Below, one piece after another: positions 1 through 11,007 of a stretch of DNA of 64,000 nt. Source of the DNA: Batillaria attramentaria. Its lineage: Eukaryota; Mollusca; Gastropoda; Batillariidae. Where the stretch lies: assembly GCA_018292915.2 (NCBI GenBank), contig JACVVK020000141.1:124001-188000 (forward strand), read 5' to 3'. The position numbers were made by a program, and so were the translations under genes. The notes under the pieces are model-generated. The model saw only the letters and a program-made list of their open reading frames with translations. It had not been told where the DNA came from and made no database searches. Each line of letters starts with the position of its first letter. Positions within the stretch are counted from its first letter, which is position 1.

Positions 1-2
1 TC

Positions 3-832
3 TACACTGCACACCAACTAGACCAACTCATCACTGACATCCACTCAAACAACAACAACAATCTCCCAGCACCACTTACATATGCACCACAGCTCACATT
101 ACCCAGATCTACACCTTTCTTCATGCAAAAACTTCTTACAGACATCAACCTCAGAATCAAAAGTGCTCTTCTACACTGCATCATGGACCTTCAATCATAT
201 CACAACAATCAAGGCTACTCTCTTCTTAACACTACAACACTTACAGACAACATAATGGACAGACTCAAACACAAGATTACACAGGAACACACACCACACA
301 TGACAGTACTTGATGCATACACTAGGAACACACCCCTACCACCACACTTGTGCACGCCCACACCTGCATCCACACCACCCTCACCTAAACCTGTGCACAT
401 ACATCCTCATCCACACATACACTTACATTACCCTCACACACATCCACATCTGCACCACTTGCAACCAAACCACCACTCTCATCCACGCATACACCTGAAC
501 CAACCTCATCTGTACCCCTGCCTGCACCGCCCTCATCAAACAAACCTACACCCATGCCACCACCACCATCTTCCACATTCGCATCTACACCATCCTCATC
601 TACACATATGCACACATCATTCACATCCACATCTGCACCCACAACATCCTCATCACACTTCAAATACCCTGCACCAAAACCACGACAACCGTACACAACA
701 CCCACATACGCCACACCAAACAGATTACACGACCACTCTTACCTCCACCACACTGCAGAAAAATACTTTACTTCCAAACCCAGCCACACACCCATACAGA
801 CGCCCACGCACACCACTTCTGGAGACACCTAA
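3..832 (+). pseudogene. 3' part of an unrecognised gene, open at the left edge, with an internal frameshift
   Basis: The frame starting at base 3 is open from the window edge, so the true start lies outside. It first encodes about 115 residues of mixed, partly helical composition, including two similar stretches (LITDI and LLTDI), and then a Pro/Thr/Ser-rich tail. At about 389-400 the natural composition moves to the next frame, which runs through Ser/Thr/Pro-rich sequence to ...SGDT and a TAA at 830-832. The original frame becomes an unlikely His/Pro run ending at 866. This is what an indel in a low-complexity linker looks like; a programmed shift cannot be excluded. AATAAA occurs at 855-860 and again near 985. 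I do not recognise the family; it could be a host gene or a transposon protein. Confidence 0.4.
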
Positions 833-1171
833 CAAACCAACACACACTCACACTAATAAACACTAACCTACACACACGTACACTGATACACACTACAAAT
901 CATACGTTTTAACCCATCACTTCACATCATCTTTCATGCTCATTCTCAACTCCATCTTCATACATGAAATGCACAAAAAAATAAAAAATAAAATTCATCA
1001 TACCACTTTGAGTGTTCCTCTTCTCACTTGTTGGTTTGTTTTGTTGGTTTAAATACTTCTATTATTCCTTTTTATTATAGTTTTATATATCTCTGGATGG
1101 GGTTACTGGGTAAAGTCTTCTTTCCATAAACAAAATGTCTTGCGCGTCGTGGTTATTTTTCATGTTATGGA
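833..1171. other. AT-rich non-coding stretch
   Basis: It holds possible polyadenylation hexamers (855-860 and an A-rich run at about 974-991) downstream of the partial gene. No other feature is visible. Confidence 0.4.
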
Positions 1172-1376
1172 CATTACCACAGTATAACTTATCAGTTGAT
1201 TTAACTTTTAAGTCTGTGCATCACTACAGTCTTTCAGTACACTAAAAAAAAAAAAAAAAAAAAAATCTTAATACTTGTCCATAACAAGTATTAAGATTTT
1301 TTAAAGTGCACTGAAAGACTTTAGTGATGCACAGACTTAGAAGTTAAATCAACTGATAAGTTATACTGTGGTAATG
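1172..1376. repeat. Near-perfect foldback element (hairpin, about 100-bp arms)
   Basis: The sequence beginning CATTACCACAGTATAAC at 1172 returns as its reverse complement ending at 1376. The arms continue through TAAGTCTGTGCATCACTA and its complement to a centre at about 1280 (ACTTGTCC...ACAAGT), with a poly-A tract of about 22 on one side. Arm mismatches are few. This is a MITE-like snapback element with no coding capacity; no TSD was resolved. Confidence 0.8.
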
Positions 1377-1988
1377 CTGCATCATTCATGTGGAGACATA
1401 GCTGTGCTCAACTTTCAATGACTTTGCTATGCTCCGCGTAGCAAGCCCAAATACGATACATACAGTACTAATCTGTGTTGAAGTCCTCAATTTTTTCTTG
1501 TTAGATCTTGATTTTCATTGTTATGCTCTCCTGGAGCTTTTGGCACAGTGTGTATGTATGTATACAAACACACGCTCCTGAGGCGTCAGTGTGGCATGCA
1601 TCTGATACTGAATTAGTCTGTGAACAGCTTTGTCCTTATCAGTGATATCACTGTCTTTATCTCTTTTTCAAAGCCTTTCACAAGACCCATAGTCTCTTAG
1701 ATTTGTTTCACATGTCCAGAATGTTTGTTTTTCAACAAACTGAACAAAATTTCCATGAATTATATAGAATGCCATAAGTTTGTTTGTCGCCAGGTGCGCA
1801 CAGTCAAAAGTACAAGTGCTAAAAATAGAAAATGGTGATACTAAAAAAATGCGAATCGTTACAGGTGAGAACTCTTCAGATTTGGATTCAGCACACAAAA
1901 TACATCTAGGATCACCCTTTTTTTTGTACTTTAGAAAACCTGGCCACGGAAACGATTTCTTAAGCAGTAATTTGGGTGCGTCCCAACG
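1377..1988. other. No recognisable feature
   Basis: Unique-looking AT-rich sequence with short open frames only and nothing family-like. Confidence 0.3.
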
Positions 1989-2745
1989 CCTATTTCTCCG
2001 AAAATACTGAACCGATCGATTTCAAATTTGGGGTTTCTAAATGACTCAAGATTGTTGAATAGAAGGCCCGATCCAGGTACGATTGCACACATGATTTGCG
2101 AGTTATCGCCCTTTTCAGAAAAAGTGGCTTTCTGGCGTTTAAAGGCGTAATATTTACCTAAACCACTCCATTTTTTTTTACATAGATAGCGTGAATACGG
2201 ACTCTCAACTAAGTGAATTTTGGAGGTTGTCGCTTTTATACTTTTGGCGTAAGCCGTACCTGATGAAAGTGCTGGTGAACACACTTTAGATCTCAAAATC
2301 GCTCCTACTATACATAGATAATGAGCCTGGGGTGCCATAAAAAATATACAAAAAAATTAGAAAAATTCACTGCAGCCGTTATCGTCAGTTGACCCGAAAA
2401 TTTGTACTCACAGCACATTTCCTCTACAAGCCACACGCCTCACACACATCAAAGAAGAGACGCACGCGCACTGACGTAAAGTAAGTGCGTCATGTTTGAT
2501 TGACGTGATGCTGTTTTTTCTTGGGGGTGTCTCGCCACTTTCTTTGCGAATTCCTCTGTTTGGAGACGTGGTGTATTTTACTTCTACTATGTCGCCATCT
2601 TCGTGCAATCGCAGAGCAGACACGGGATATAACAGAATACAACTCCAATACTTTATGAACAGAATATGCACGGAGAACAAATTCATCAAAGAAGAAGAAC
2701 CCAGAACGCTGTGCAGGGCTGCTTACGTACTGAACAGGTCAGATC
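1989..2745 (-). mobile_element. Partial copy of repeat family T, reverse orientation
   Basis: This stretch is the reverse complement of 45.13-45.96, 58.19-59.02 and 61.19-62.00 kb at high identity over about 750 bp, so it is an internal piece of the roughly 3-kb T family (complete copy at 59601-62583). It stops matching at about 2745. A short motif from inside it (TGTTTGATTGACGTGAT, near 2490) occurs again near 2786, just before the transposon that starts at 2846. Confidence 0.8.
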
Positions 2746-3777
2746 CATCGCAGAAAAGGCACGCGTCATTTTTCCGACGTCATGTTTGATTGACGTGATA
2801 CTGGCATTTCTTGGGGATGTGTCGCCACTTTTTGAACGTTCTCTATAGTGGAGGATCCAAGACTAATGATTGTTCGCTAAAGAGTAGAAATATGTCACTT
2901 AGTCCACTAATAAAGCTAGCTTCAAGGATTAATAAAAGCGACAGTAACACTTTCTCAGGCCATTCTGAGCCGATCAGTGATCGATTAAAAGTGCCAATTC
3001 ACCTAACTTTGGCACAATCGTGCTTCCATAGGAAAGCGCGCGCAGTGGCGACATTAGAGAAAGTTAGAAATCTTCGTCGGCCGATCTTCGTCGTCGGGAT
3101 TCCCCTTTATTTTTAGCATTGCCGCGAGCGCGCATGCGCGTGAACTTTGGCACGAACGAAGATTCTGATCTTCGTCGTGAAAATTGCGATTTTTCCGAAC
3201 GCACCTTCGGCCCCTTTTTCTGCCCGTGCTATTGCGGTAGGTACAATGACACTATAATTTGGTGATTTTTAAACATATTCACTGTTGTCTTGCACACTTA
3301 TGAGAACTGATAAGCCGTGGATTACGAACAATCAGTCTCCAAAGAGACCTACCATTTGGAGCCATCTCACTGTGTTGTTTCCTAGTGCATGTGCATTACA
3401 AACATGTATAAATGCAGGCTACCTCATATCTTTGCGATCCGCAGGGATGAAAACACACATATACCGGTGACATATTATCGATTCCTGTTGTCAGTCACTA
3501 TTTGGAATGATTCATTAATCATAGTACCACAAACTGAAACGGCTACACATAGCCGGCAGACGACACTGCAAACCATTCTGGATAATCCATAGTTTTGCCC
3601 GGTTGACTTGGTTTTTCACGTTCCACATGAAAGAGTTTCTTTACCATTTACAAAAACAGCAAGCACGCTAAGCTGACATGTACAAATATTTTGAAATACG
3701 TGCTAAAAATCATAAGAAAAAGCGCATACCTGAAGTTTTGTGATCGTGCCAGATCTATGAAGAAATTTTGCATTTTC

Positions 3778-3893
3778 AGACACTCCCAGACACAACGACA
3801 CGCACTGGCAGACACCAAGACACGCACTGACAGACACCAAGGCACGCTCTCGCAGACACAGACACGCCGACAGGCACAGAACACACTATTTGT
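3778..3893. repeat. Cluster of a ~22-bp motif (GACACGCACTGGCAGACACC), forward
   Basis: About five imperfect copies. Further clusters of the same motif lie at about 4105-4185 (reverse), 4311-4475 (reverse, about seven copies), 4608-4650 (reverse), 4970-5047 (forward) and 5375-5475 (reverse). Clusters in both orientations inside a TIR element resemble the subterminal transposase-binding repeats of some DNA transposons. Confidence 0.75.
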
Positions 3894-4734
3894 GGAAGCC
3901 AAATATTGAGTGGTGTGAAGCCCTACTGACTTTAACATTGAAATTAAAGTTGGCAGCAAACTTTGTTTTTTTTCTTGCCAGTTATACCTAAATCCAAACA
4001 CATGTATTAACAATGTCATGCAAATAATATGCATTGCTATGTACCAGGTGTTTATTTATTCCTAAAATAGAGTATGGTTTGGCATAACTGGTTACGGAGT
4101 TATCTCCCATTGTGTGTCTTGCGTGTCTGCCATTGCGTGTCTCTGTGTCTGCCTGAGCGTGTCTTTCTGTCTGCCCGTGTGTGTCTTGCGTGTAGAAGTA
4201 GTTTGTGTGTGAATTTACAGAATACGAAAAAAATAATGAAGAAATACAGAAAAGGCTGCACGTTGTGTTTTTTGGCAAAAATTTTCTACATTAAAAAAAA
4301 AATTCTGTGTGTTTCTGCTGGTGTGTGTCTTTGTGTCTGCTTGTGTGTCTTTGGTGACTGCCAGTGCTTGTCTTTGGTGACTGCCAGTGCTTGTCTTTGT
4401 GTCTGCTAGTGCGTGTCTTTGTGTCTGCCAGTGCGTGTCTTTGTGTCTGCCTGTGTGACTTTGGAGACTGCCAGTGCAGTGTTCTAATATTTTTAATAGA
4501 GACCAGCCTGTATTCATATATCATACCCAAGCCAATATATTGCCAAAATAAATCAACATGTAGTATGCAACAGAAAATCTGACAATTGGTTGTATATATG
4601 TTTGTGTATTCTGTCTCGTGTCTTTGTGTCGGCCAGTGCATGTCTTAATTTATGTCTGCCTGACCAGTCTGTAGTCATATATTGTGCCCCAGCAAGCCGT
4701 GTGTTATTGCTAACGCCTGGCTTCTTTTTTTGCA

Positions 4735-4903
4735 TGATTGGTACATCATATATATAGGGAGGTACATAATCATTTAGATTTGTGTTTTCAGTGTCTTGTC
4801 ATGCCTGGCTTTTTTTTTTCTTTTTTTTTTTTTTTCATCATTGGTACATCATATATATAGGGAGGTACATAATCATTTAAGTTTGTGCTTTCAGTGTCTG
4901 TAA
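4735..4903 (+). repeat. Direct duplication of ~60 bp
   Basis: The stretch GGTACATCATATATATAGGG and its surroundings at about 4740-4799 recurs at about 4842-4903, separated by a T-rich run. Confidence 0.8.
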
Positions 4904-6591
4904 AACGTTTGTAGAGCGAGGTACATGATCGTTTTCACTATCTGTACACACAAACAGTTCAGAAAGCAAACACATCCACTGGCAGACACGGAAGACATGC
5001 AGAGGCAGACACGGAAGACACGCAATGGCAGACACCAAGACACACCAAGGGAAATAACTCTGTAGCTCATTGTTGTGCAAAAAAAATTCTTAATGAATAA
5101 ATAGACAATTCATCTATGAAAATGCATACTTTCCACATGACAATGTTTATAATTGTGTTTAGAATCAGTCTCATGGAAAGGAATACTTTTGCATGCACGG
5201 TTAACGCAAAATTTATTGCCCGCTTTTGTTGGAATGATAGTGTTCCAAAGCTCCACACCACGAAATCTTTGAAAACTACACTCATGGGGTATATAAGGTT
5301 ACTGGTAGACTGCTTGTCTGTGAGGTTGTATATAATTGCAGTCTTGACAGAGTGCCTTCTCTGCTTGTGAGTGTGTGTGTGTCTGCCGTAGTATGTCTTT
5401 CGGCTGTGTGTCTCCGTGTCTGCCATTGCGTGTCTCCGTGTCTGCCAGTGTGTGTCTTTGTGTCGGGGGGTGTCTGAAAATGCAAAATTTCTTGACTCAG
5501 ATCTGCGAAGGGACATCAATCGGGGGGGAAAAGGGGAGAGCATTCTGCGCGCGAACTGGACGAACACCGAACGATTGCTATGTTCCAAACGCATCCCGCG
5601 TCGGCGTGAGTATGGGCGCGCGTGCGTGACGTCAAACGCCGACAACGAAGATCGGCCGACGAAGATTTCTAACTTTCTCTCTTGTTTCAGATCTGGTGTC
5701 TCTGGCCGAACCGGTGAAAGGGCAGATTGCATGCCCGCCACAGGAAATACCCTATTTGTGATAGCATCGCGATGGTTTTTCTGTTATACAAAGTTACTTT
5801 CCATGTGGTTTATTGTGGAATAAAAACCTACAAGCCCTGTCTTCAAGTCTGTCGATTGAATGAAGTTTTTAGTTTCAGTTATACTTTTCAACAACGCTTG
5901 ATACTGTGTCGTTTTGAGTGGGCGGATTTAGTTATACTTCACCGGTCCCAGAGTTCCATTGGGTGCAATGAGTGTGGAACGGACCGTTACTTTACCTATT
6001 TTTAGTCTGAATGTTTGCAGTTTTTGGAGAACATTTATTTCTGCAGGAGCGAAGTGAACAGTGAAGACAAGCGTTGTGAGATTGTGAAGCTGACAAAGAA
6101 TATTGGTAGTGTTCCAAAGCAAGTTCTTGCGGCTAGATCTATCAATGATGTCAGTGCAGTTGGTAAGTCAGTGCATTTTGGTTTCATCGTTTTTTACGTG
6201 TTTCTCGTGAATGGTTTTATTGTATCAGTGGCAAATGCTTTTGTTTGTTGAAATCAAGTGATGAAACGACCCTGACATTTGTCTCAGTGCAATGAAATCA
6301 GTGTCAAATACTGAACTGTTTACTGTTCGGGAAGGAAAAAAAATACTATTTTGAAGTACTTTTATTGATTTCATGTTTATCAAGTGATTTGTGTCATTAT
6401 TGATCAATTTCACGTTACAATCTCAATTTTGCATCGTTATTCACTTTGCGTTATTTTGTGTCGGGAACCGAAATATTCTACGACACCGGGACACGCCATC
6501 GGAATTTCCCAAAAAGTATGGAAACCCATACCGGTCAAGTGCGCGAAACTTAAGGCGTGTGTTTCTATTGAAGGTTTCAGTAAGCAAGGCA

Positions 6592-8970
6592 ATGACGAGT
6601 GAGTATCAGCGTACTGGGACTCCTGACCTCAACATTGAGCCTCCGCCACCTGAAAAAAACCTATTAATTGATCATTGTGTGCTTTTTGTCAAGTGCCAAA
6701 CACAGAGAATCTCGTCTGCCCTGCAAGAAAACCTCCTGCGGCTAGTTACAAGTATGTTGCTGAAAACCTCAAACAATTTCAAGAAATGGGCTTCAATCCT
6801 GTCGATGTAAGCCTATGCCGTCTTGATGAAGAGAATGGGTTTGAGGATACATTTCGTCTGAAATCTGCTTCAAATCTGCACAAATCATGCTACGCAAAGG
6901 TGAGCACCACCATTCTGGAGCGAAAAAGAAAGCAGGCATGCAGTCCCTCTGCAAGCCCAGTAAAAACTAGGAGAGCAACTGGTACGTCCTCGACTGCACT
7001 AGAGGATAGTAAAAGTGAAGAAGCACCAGCAGGCAGCACAACCAAATCCCGGCTGTTTTTTTCTGTAATCAACCACCAGGTTGAAAGGGGACCCATGAGG
7101 CATGGACATTAGGAGTGCGTTACAAAGTTTATTATACAGCAGTCCATATCAATGACACTGAGGTGCTCCGGAAGCTTGCCAATGTAGACATGGTATCGGG
7201 GGATGCTAATTACTATTTGAAGTGTCTGTCAGCATATTACAGAAGACAGCTAAAAGCCAACCAAGAGGCTGCTGAAGAAGACGATTCATCATCTTTACAG
7301 GCGATTGCGTTCGCTGAGCTCGTTGTTTATGTAGAAAGCTACAGGGACGACCCTCGGACAAGACCACTATTCTACCTGTGTCGCCTGTATGCCAGCCACC
7401 TGGAAGCCCATGGTCTTTATGTTCCACAGAGTCCACTCACAGCGTCTTTGTGAAAAACTCCTTGCAAATATCCCAGACTTGTTCGCCACCCACGAAGGAA
7501 AAAACGTCGTGCTAATGTTCAACAAAGATCTGGGGGCTGCCATCAAACAGGTCTGCACTAGGGATTCACAAGCTGTGGAATTAGTGAGAGCTGCCCGTTG
7601 CCTGCTGCTGTTCAATCTTCTGAAGCTCCTGTTGCTGACAGTCCTGCAGTCCTACACGACCTGCCCGATGTTCCTCCAGAGGTCTTGGACGACAAGGCTT
7701 TCATGATTGTTGAGGACCCCGCAGACATCACAGCAGATGTCTTAGATGATGCTGTCCTCGTCCCTATTTCAATATGTTCACCAGACGTTGATGCCAAAGT
7801 GCTGGATGGTGCAGCAATCGTCCAGATGTTGTCACCAAAGCTTGCAAAAAACTTTCAGCAGTATGTCGATCTCATTTTCCTGCCGTACATCCAGCGACAG
7901 TTTGAGACTGCATCACGGGTGGACATCGTTTGGGATGTGTACAAGGCTGACAGTCTCAAAGCATCAGCAAGAGAGAGGCGGGGTTGTGGTTTCAAGAGGA
8001 TGGTCGTGCCATCGGCCCAATTGCCTGGAAGGGGCTTCTGCGGGACAATGACAACAAAACCCAACTCTTTGAGTTCCTTGCCAAGAGCCTTGCCGAGAGG
8101 GGAAAACACTTGTTACCACAATCGGCGACAAAGTTCTGTGCTGTCCAACAGAAGCCAAAGATGATTTGCGGCCTTGCTCACACGAGGAAGCAGATACTCC
8201 TGTCATTCTGCATGCAGCTGACTGTGCACGGTCTGGTCTGCACAAGGTCCTCATCAGGACAACAGACACGCATGTGCTGGTGTTGGCGATTGCGCACTTC
8301 CACAAAATGGCAGCAACGGAACTGTGGATTGCCTTTGGATGTGGAAAAAAATTCAGGTACATTGCCGCCCATGACATTGCTGACTTTCTTGGACCATATA
8401 AAGCATGGGCACTTCTGGCGTTCCATGCCTTCACAGGATGTGACACTGTGTCCTTTTTTTGCTGGGAGAGGGAAGAAAACAGCGTGGAGTACCTGGAACG
8501 CATTCCCTGAAGCTACTAGAGCTTTCTTGGCCATGACGGACAGGCAGGTAACGGAAGACACCTTCCCCACACTCCAAAGATTTGTTGTTTGATGTATAAC
8601 TGCTCCAGCACACTAACAAAGGTGGACGCAGCTCGGCAGGCGATTTTTCCCAGAAACAGCAAATCTTTGGAGAACATTCCGCCAACGGAAGCAGCACTGA
8701 AACAGCATGCTCTGAGAGCAGAATTCTAGTCTGGTTATGTGTGGGGGCAGAGTCTTGAAAAAGACCCACAACTGCCCAGTCCATCGAACTGGGGATGGGA
8801 GAGGGAGGCTGATAAACCCTGGACGCCGATCTGGACGACACTCAAACAAGCCGCCGAATCGTGCGAGGAACTAATTAAATGTGGGTGTAAACAGGGTTGC
8901 CGGGGAAGATGCAACTGCAGAAAGGCAAACCTGCAATGTACTGCCTTGTGTGTGCCTGCAGAGGAGACGT
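6592..8970 (+). pseudogene. Broken transposon protein with zinc module, XPG/FEN-like nuclease motifs and CXC tail (copy A)
   Basis: The reading frame starts at ATG 6592 (MTSEY...). It soon shifts into a frame with CAFC (near 6680) and HKSC (near 6880), a probable zinc-binding pair. It shifts again near 7100, 7440, 7600 and 8000. Recognisable parts in order are: an acidic linker; a segment reading PYIQRQFETASRVDIVWDVY (7880-7940); the motif HEEADT (8181-8198) followed by RTTDTH; then FHAFTGCDTVS; and a C-terminal Cys-rich tail with CGCKQGCRGRCNC (about 8880-8920) like tesmin/TSO1 CXC repeats. The HEEADT...TDTD pattern resembles the acidic residues of XPG/FEN/PIN nucleases. Copy A has His where copy B keeps the second Asp. 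At least five frameshifts make it non-functional. Confidence 0.7.
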
Positions 8971-9028
8971 TTTTTCCCGTTTTGTGTGTGTGTTTTTCTT
9001 TACGTGTTACCTTTGAGAGTATGGAGAC

Positions 9029-9199
9029 GGGGTGGGGGTGGGTGTTTAGGGGTTTAACGTCCTTTTCCATCACATAGGGTGATATCAAAGACGGGGCAAC
9101 GATGAAAAAGCCAGCACAATATTTGGCCCCAGCCGAGATCAACTCACGACCCGAGCATTAGAAGTCCAACGCTCTACCAATCGACCACCCCGGCTCCCC
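9029..9199 (-). mobile_element. tRNA-derived SINE, full length, 14-bp TSD
   Basis: Read on the minus strand it starts GGAGCCGGGGTGGTCG with a tRNA-like head (A-box-like GGTCGA.TGGTAGAGCG and a B box around GATC/TCGGC) and ends in GGACGTTAAACCCCTAAACACCCACCC. Perfect 14-bp TSDs GAGAGTATGGAGAC flank it at 9015-9028 and 9200-9213. The same insertion exists in copy B (27594-27772), so it entered the transposon before copies A and B separated. Confidence 0.93.
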
Positions 9200-10044
9200 G
9201 AGAGTATGGAGACAGTTACAACAAAACAGAATAATATTGCACAGTGACACCAAGTAGAACATATTTACAAGGACTCGTGCCGAGACAATAAAATGGACAG
9301 TTTAGACATTTTCGTGCACTTGTACGCATCACTAATGAGACATCATAGCTGAAAGGTGAGACCTCGTGACCCAGTTAAGTTTCTAATTAATAAATAAAAA
9401 ATATTAAGCTCAGAATTAGGCCATTAAAAATGTACTGTTCAGTAAAAGTTTTGCATTTTGCAATGTAAGATGCAAATTAACCATTACAAGCAGTCGGTAT
9501 GACTCAGTCCTGAATTCGCCCATTTGACCTACTTTTTCTTAATTATTCCATAAAGGAATTAATACAAAAAAAGATTAAATCTCTTTTGAACAATACAAAT
9601 ATAACTTGCTTTATTCAACAGTTAGGATGCTTCTGAGACCGGATTCATACCTGTGACTACAAAATAAATGGCCTTTCTGCTAATTACATTACAAGTGTAA
9701 AACGTGATGGCCAAATTAATTAAGTCCTCCAACATAATATTTTGATACTTTGGAACCAAATATAACATAAAATGGTTCCCTGTCATGTTCTTTAAGTTTC
9801 TCTTTCGTTCATTTCATCACAATAACCATATAGGCCAAGCTAAAGATGAAAAAGGGTAATAATTTGTTTCTGGGTCATGTTGACCCAGTTAACAGACGGC
9901 CACGCCCACCAGAGGGGGCGGTCCAGGTGTTACTGTCGCTAATATTGTTCAGAGATGTGTTATGTACTTATATTCCAAACGGCATGTCTCTACTATGATG
10001 TGAACAATCGACCTGTTTTATTCGCCTTGGCTCCCCCACTACTA

Positions 10045-10295
10045 TGTGTAGACGGGGAAAGCGGGAGTTTCATTGATGTAGTGTGTTTTGTTTTTCCCAC
10101 TGACTCTCACTCAATAGCATAGTAGAGTGAGAGAACACCACATAGGTCTCAATGGAGCACAAACGCGGCTCGCGCGAGTCTGTGTGTGTGTGTGCGTGTG
10201 CGCGTGCGTACGTGCGTGTGAGTGTGTGCGCGCGCGCGTGTGTATGTCTGACATAACACATAGAAAACGTTCGCCGCGCAGACTTGTCTGTTGAA
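10045..10295. repeat. GT/GC-alternating low-complexity tract
   Basis: Between the transposon end and the next SINE there is a purine-pyrimidine alternating run (about 10175-10245, GT with CG steps). Nothing coding is visible. Confidence 0.6.
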
Positions 10296-10308
10296 CATAT
10301 TGGGTCGG

Positions 10309-10472
10309 GTGGGTGTTTGGGGGTTTAACGTCCTTTTCCACCACATAGGGTGATATCAAAGACGGAGCAACGATGAAAAAGCCAGCACAAATATATGGCC
10401 CAAGCCGGGATCGAACTCATGACCCGAGCATTAGAAGTCCAACGCTCTACCATTCGGCCACCCCGGCTCCCC
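10309..10472 (-). mobile_element. tRNA-derived SINE, full length, 13-bp TSD
   Basis: Same family as 9029-9199. It has an intact B box (GTTCGATCC on the minus strand) and the same 3' tail. TSD CATATTGGGTCGG (10296-10308) is repeated as CATATTGGGCCGG (10473-10485) with one mismatch. Confidence 0.92.
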
Positions 10473-10697
10473 CATATTGGGCCGGTATTAATTCGATCTT
10501 TACACTGCGCACGCAGCAGCAACACTTCAATTTTCATGGGCCTGCTTTCATTGCAAGAACTGTATCAAAGTTATTACGCCAAATGTATTATGCGTCATCC
10601 CAGTGAGGAAAAACGTCATAGATTTCAAAGAATACAACTTGACGTCTCTCTTCCAAAAACAAGATTGGTGTGACAGCCCGGTCAGTTGTTTCCATTC

Positions 10698-10707
10698 AGA
10701 GAGAGAG

Positions 10708-10761
<54 letters not shown>
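10698..10761. repeat. (GA)n(GT)n microsatellite
   Basis: Short GA run followed by about 25 GT units. Confidence 0.98.
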
Positions 10762-10762
<1 letters not shown>

Positions 10763-10811
10763 ATACATGGCATTACAAAAGAACGACCGTGACGATAGCA
10801 GGTGATCAAAT

Positions 10812-10847
10812 GGAAACAACATATTGGGCTGGTGGCCATCTTGTTTG
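10812..10847 (-). mobile_element. Isolated 36-bp left terminus of family T
   Basis: It matches the complement of the left end shared by the T copies at 37326, 53578 and 59601 (CAAGATGGCCACCAGCCCAA...). The match stops at both sides, and the outer flank is A-rich on the T-sense strand as in the other copies. Confidence 0.75.
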
Positions 10848-10865
10848 TTTCTTTTCTTTTTTCTC

Positions 10866-10970
10866 ACCCTAGCCCTAATCCTAGCCCTAACCTTAGCTCT
10901 AGCCTTAGCCCTAACCCTAATCTGTACGTGCTAACCCTAACCTGCAAACGCTAACCCTAACCTTAACTTG
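10866..10970. repeat. Interstitial degenerate telomere-type repeat (CCCTAA)n
   Basis: At least twelve units of CCCTAA, CCCTAG or CCTTAG, interrupted by GTACGTG and GCAAACG steps. TTAGGG is the usual animal telomere unit. It lies 18 bp from the truncated T terminus. Confidence 0.9.
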
Positions 10971-11007
10971 CATGCTCTTATAGGCCAGCATAATAGCAAA
11001 GTTGTAA

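Larger units (their letters stand above)
3056..5680. mobile_element. 2.6-kb non-coding TIR element inserted in transposon copy A
   Basis: Copy B lacks this block: its sequence passes directly from ...CAGTGGCGAC to CTTGTTTCAG. In copy A the two sides are separated by an element whose ends are inverted repeats of about 42 bp with one mismatch (AGAGAAAGTTAGAAAT... at 3056-3098 and its complement ending at 5680). The flanks are ATT and CTT, compatible with a 3-bp TSD carrying one substitution. A second inverted pair lies at about 3748-3790 and 5463-5508. The interior is filled with clusters of a roughly 22-bp motif in both orientations. No transposase is visible, so it is probably non-autonomous. 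Superfamily is unresolved. Confidence 0.85.
2846..10041 (+). mobile_element. Academ-like DNA transposon, copy A (3-bp TSD CTA)
   Basis: The ends are imperfect inverted repeats: TAGTGGAGGATCCAAG at 2846 and, read inward from 10041, TAGTGGGGGAGCCAAG. They are flanked by CTA at 2843-2845 and 10042-10044. The same element occurs inverted at 26749-35700 with TSD CAA, so these are two transpositions and not one segmental duplication. Net length is about 4.57 kb after removing the 2.6-kb insertion at 3056-5680. The element encodes the broken nuclease-type protein at 6592-8970 and carries a SINE (9029-9199) that is also present at the same site in copy B. Placement in Academ rests on the 3-bp TSD and the XPG/FEN-like motifs and is inference. 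Confidence 0.8.

Noticed and set aside
385..714. Gly/Val/Asp-rich protein on the minus strand at 385-714
   Set aside because: It is the complement of the low-complexity Pro/His/Thr tract; composition is dictated by CA/CC repeats.
3778..5475. CRISPR-like array in the 22-bp repeat clusters
   Set aside because: Repeats are imperfect, in both orientations, irregularly spaced and inside a TIR element of an animal genome.
10603..10872. VCVCVC-containing frames at GT/CA tracts (also 13808, 40651, 41287, 43944, 62209)
   Set aside because: Translations of dinucleotide repeats; no protein evidence.
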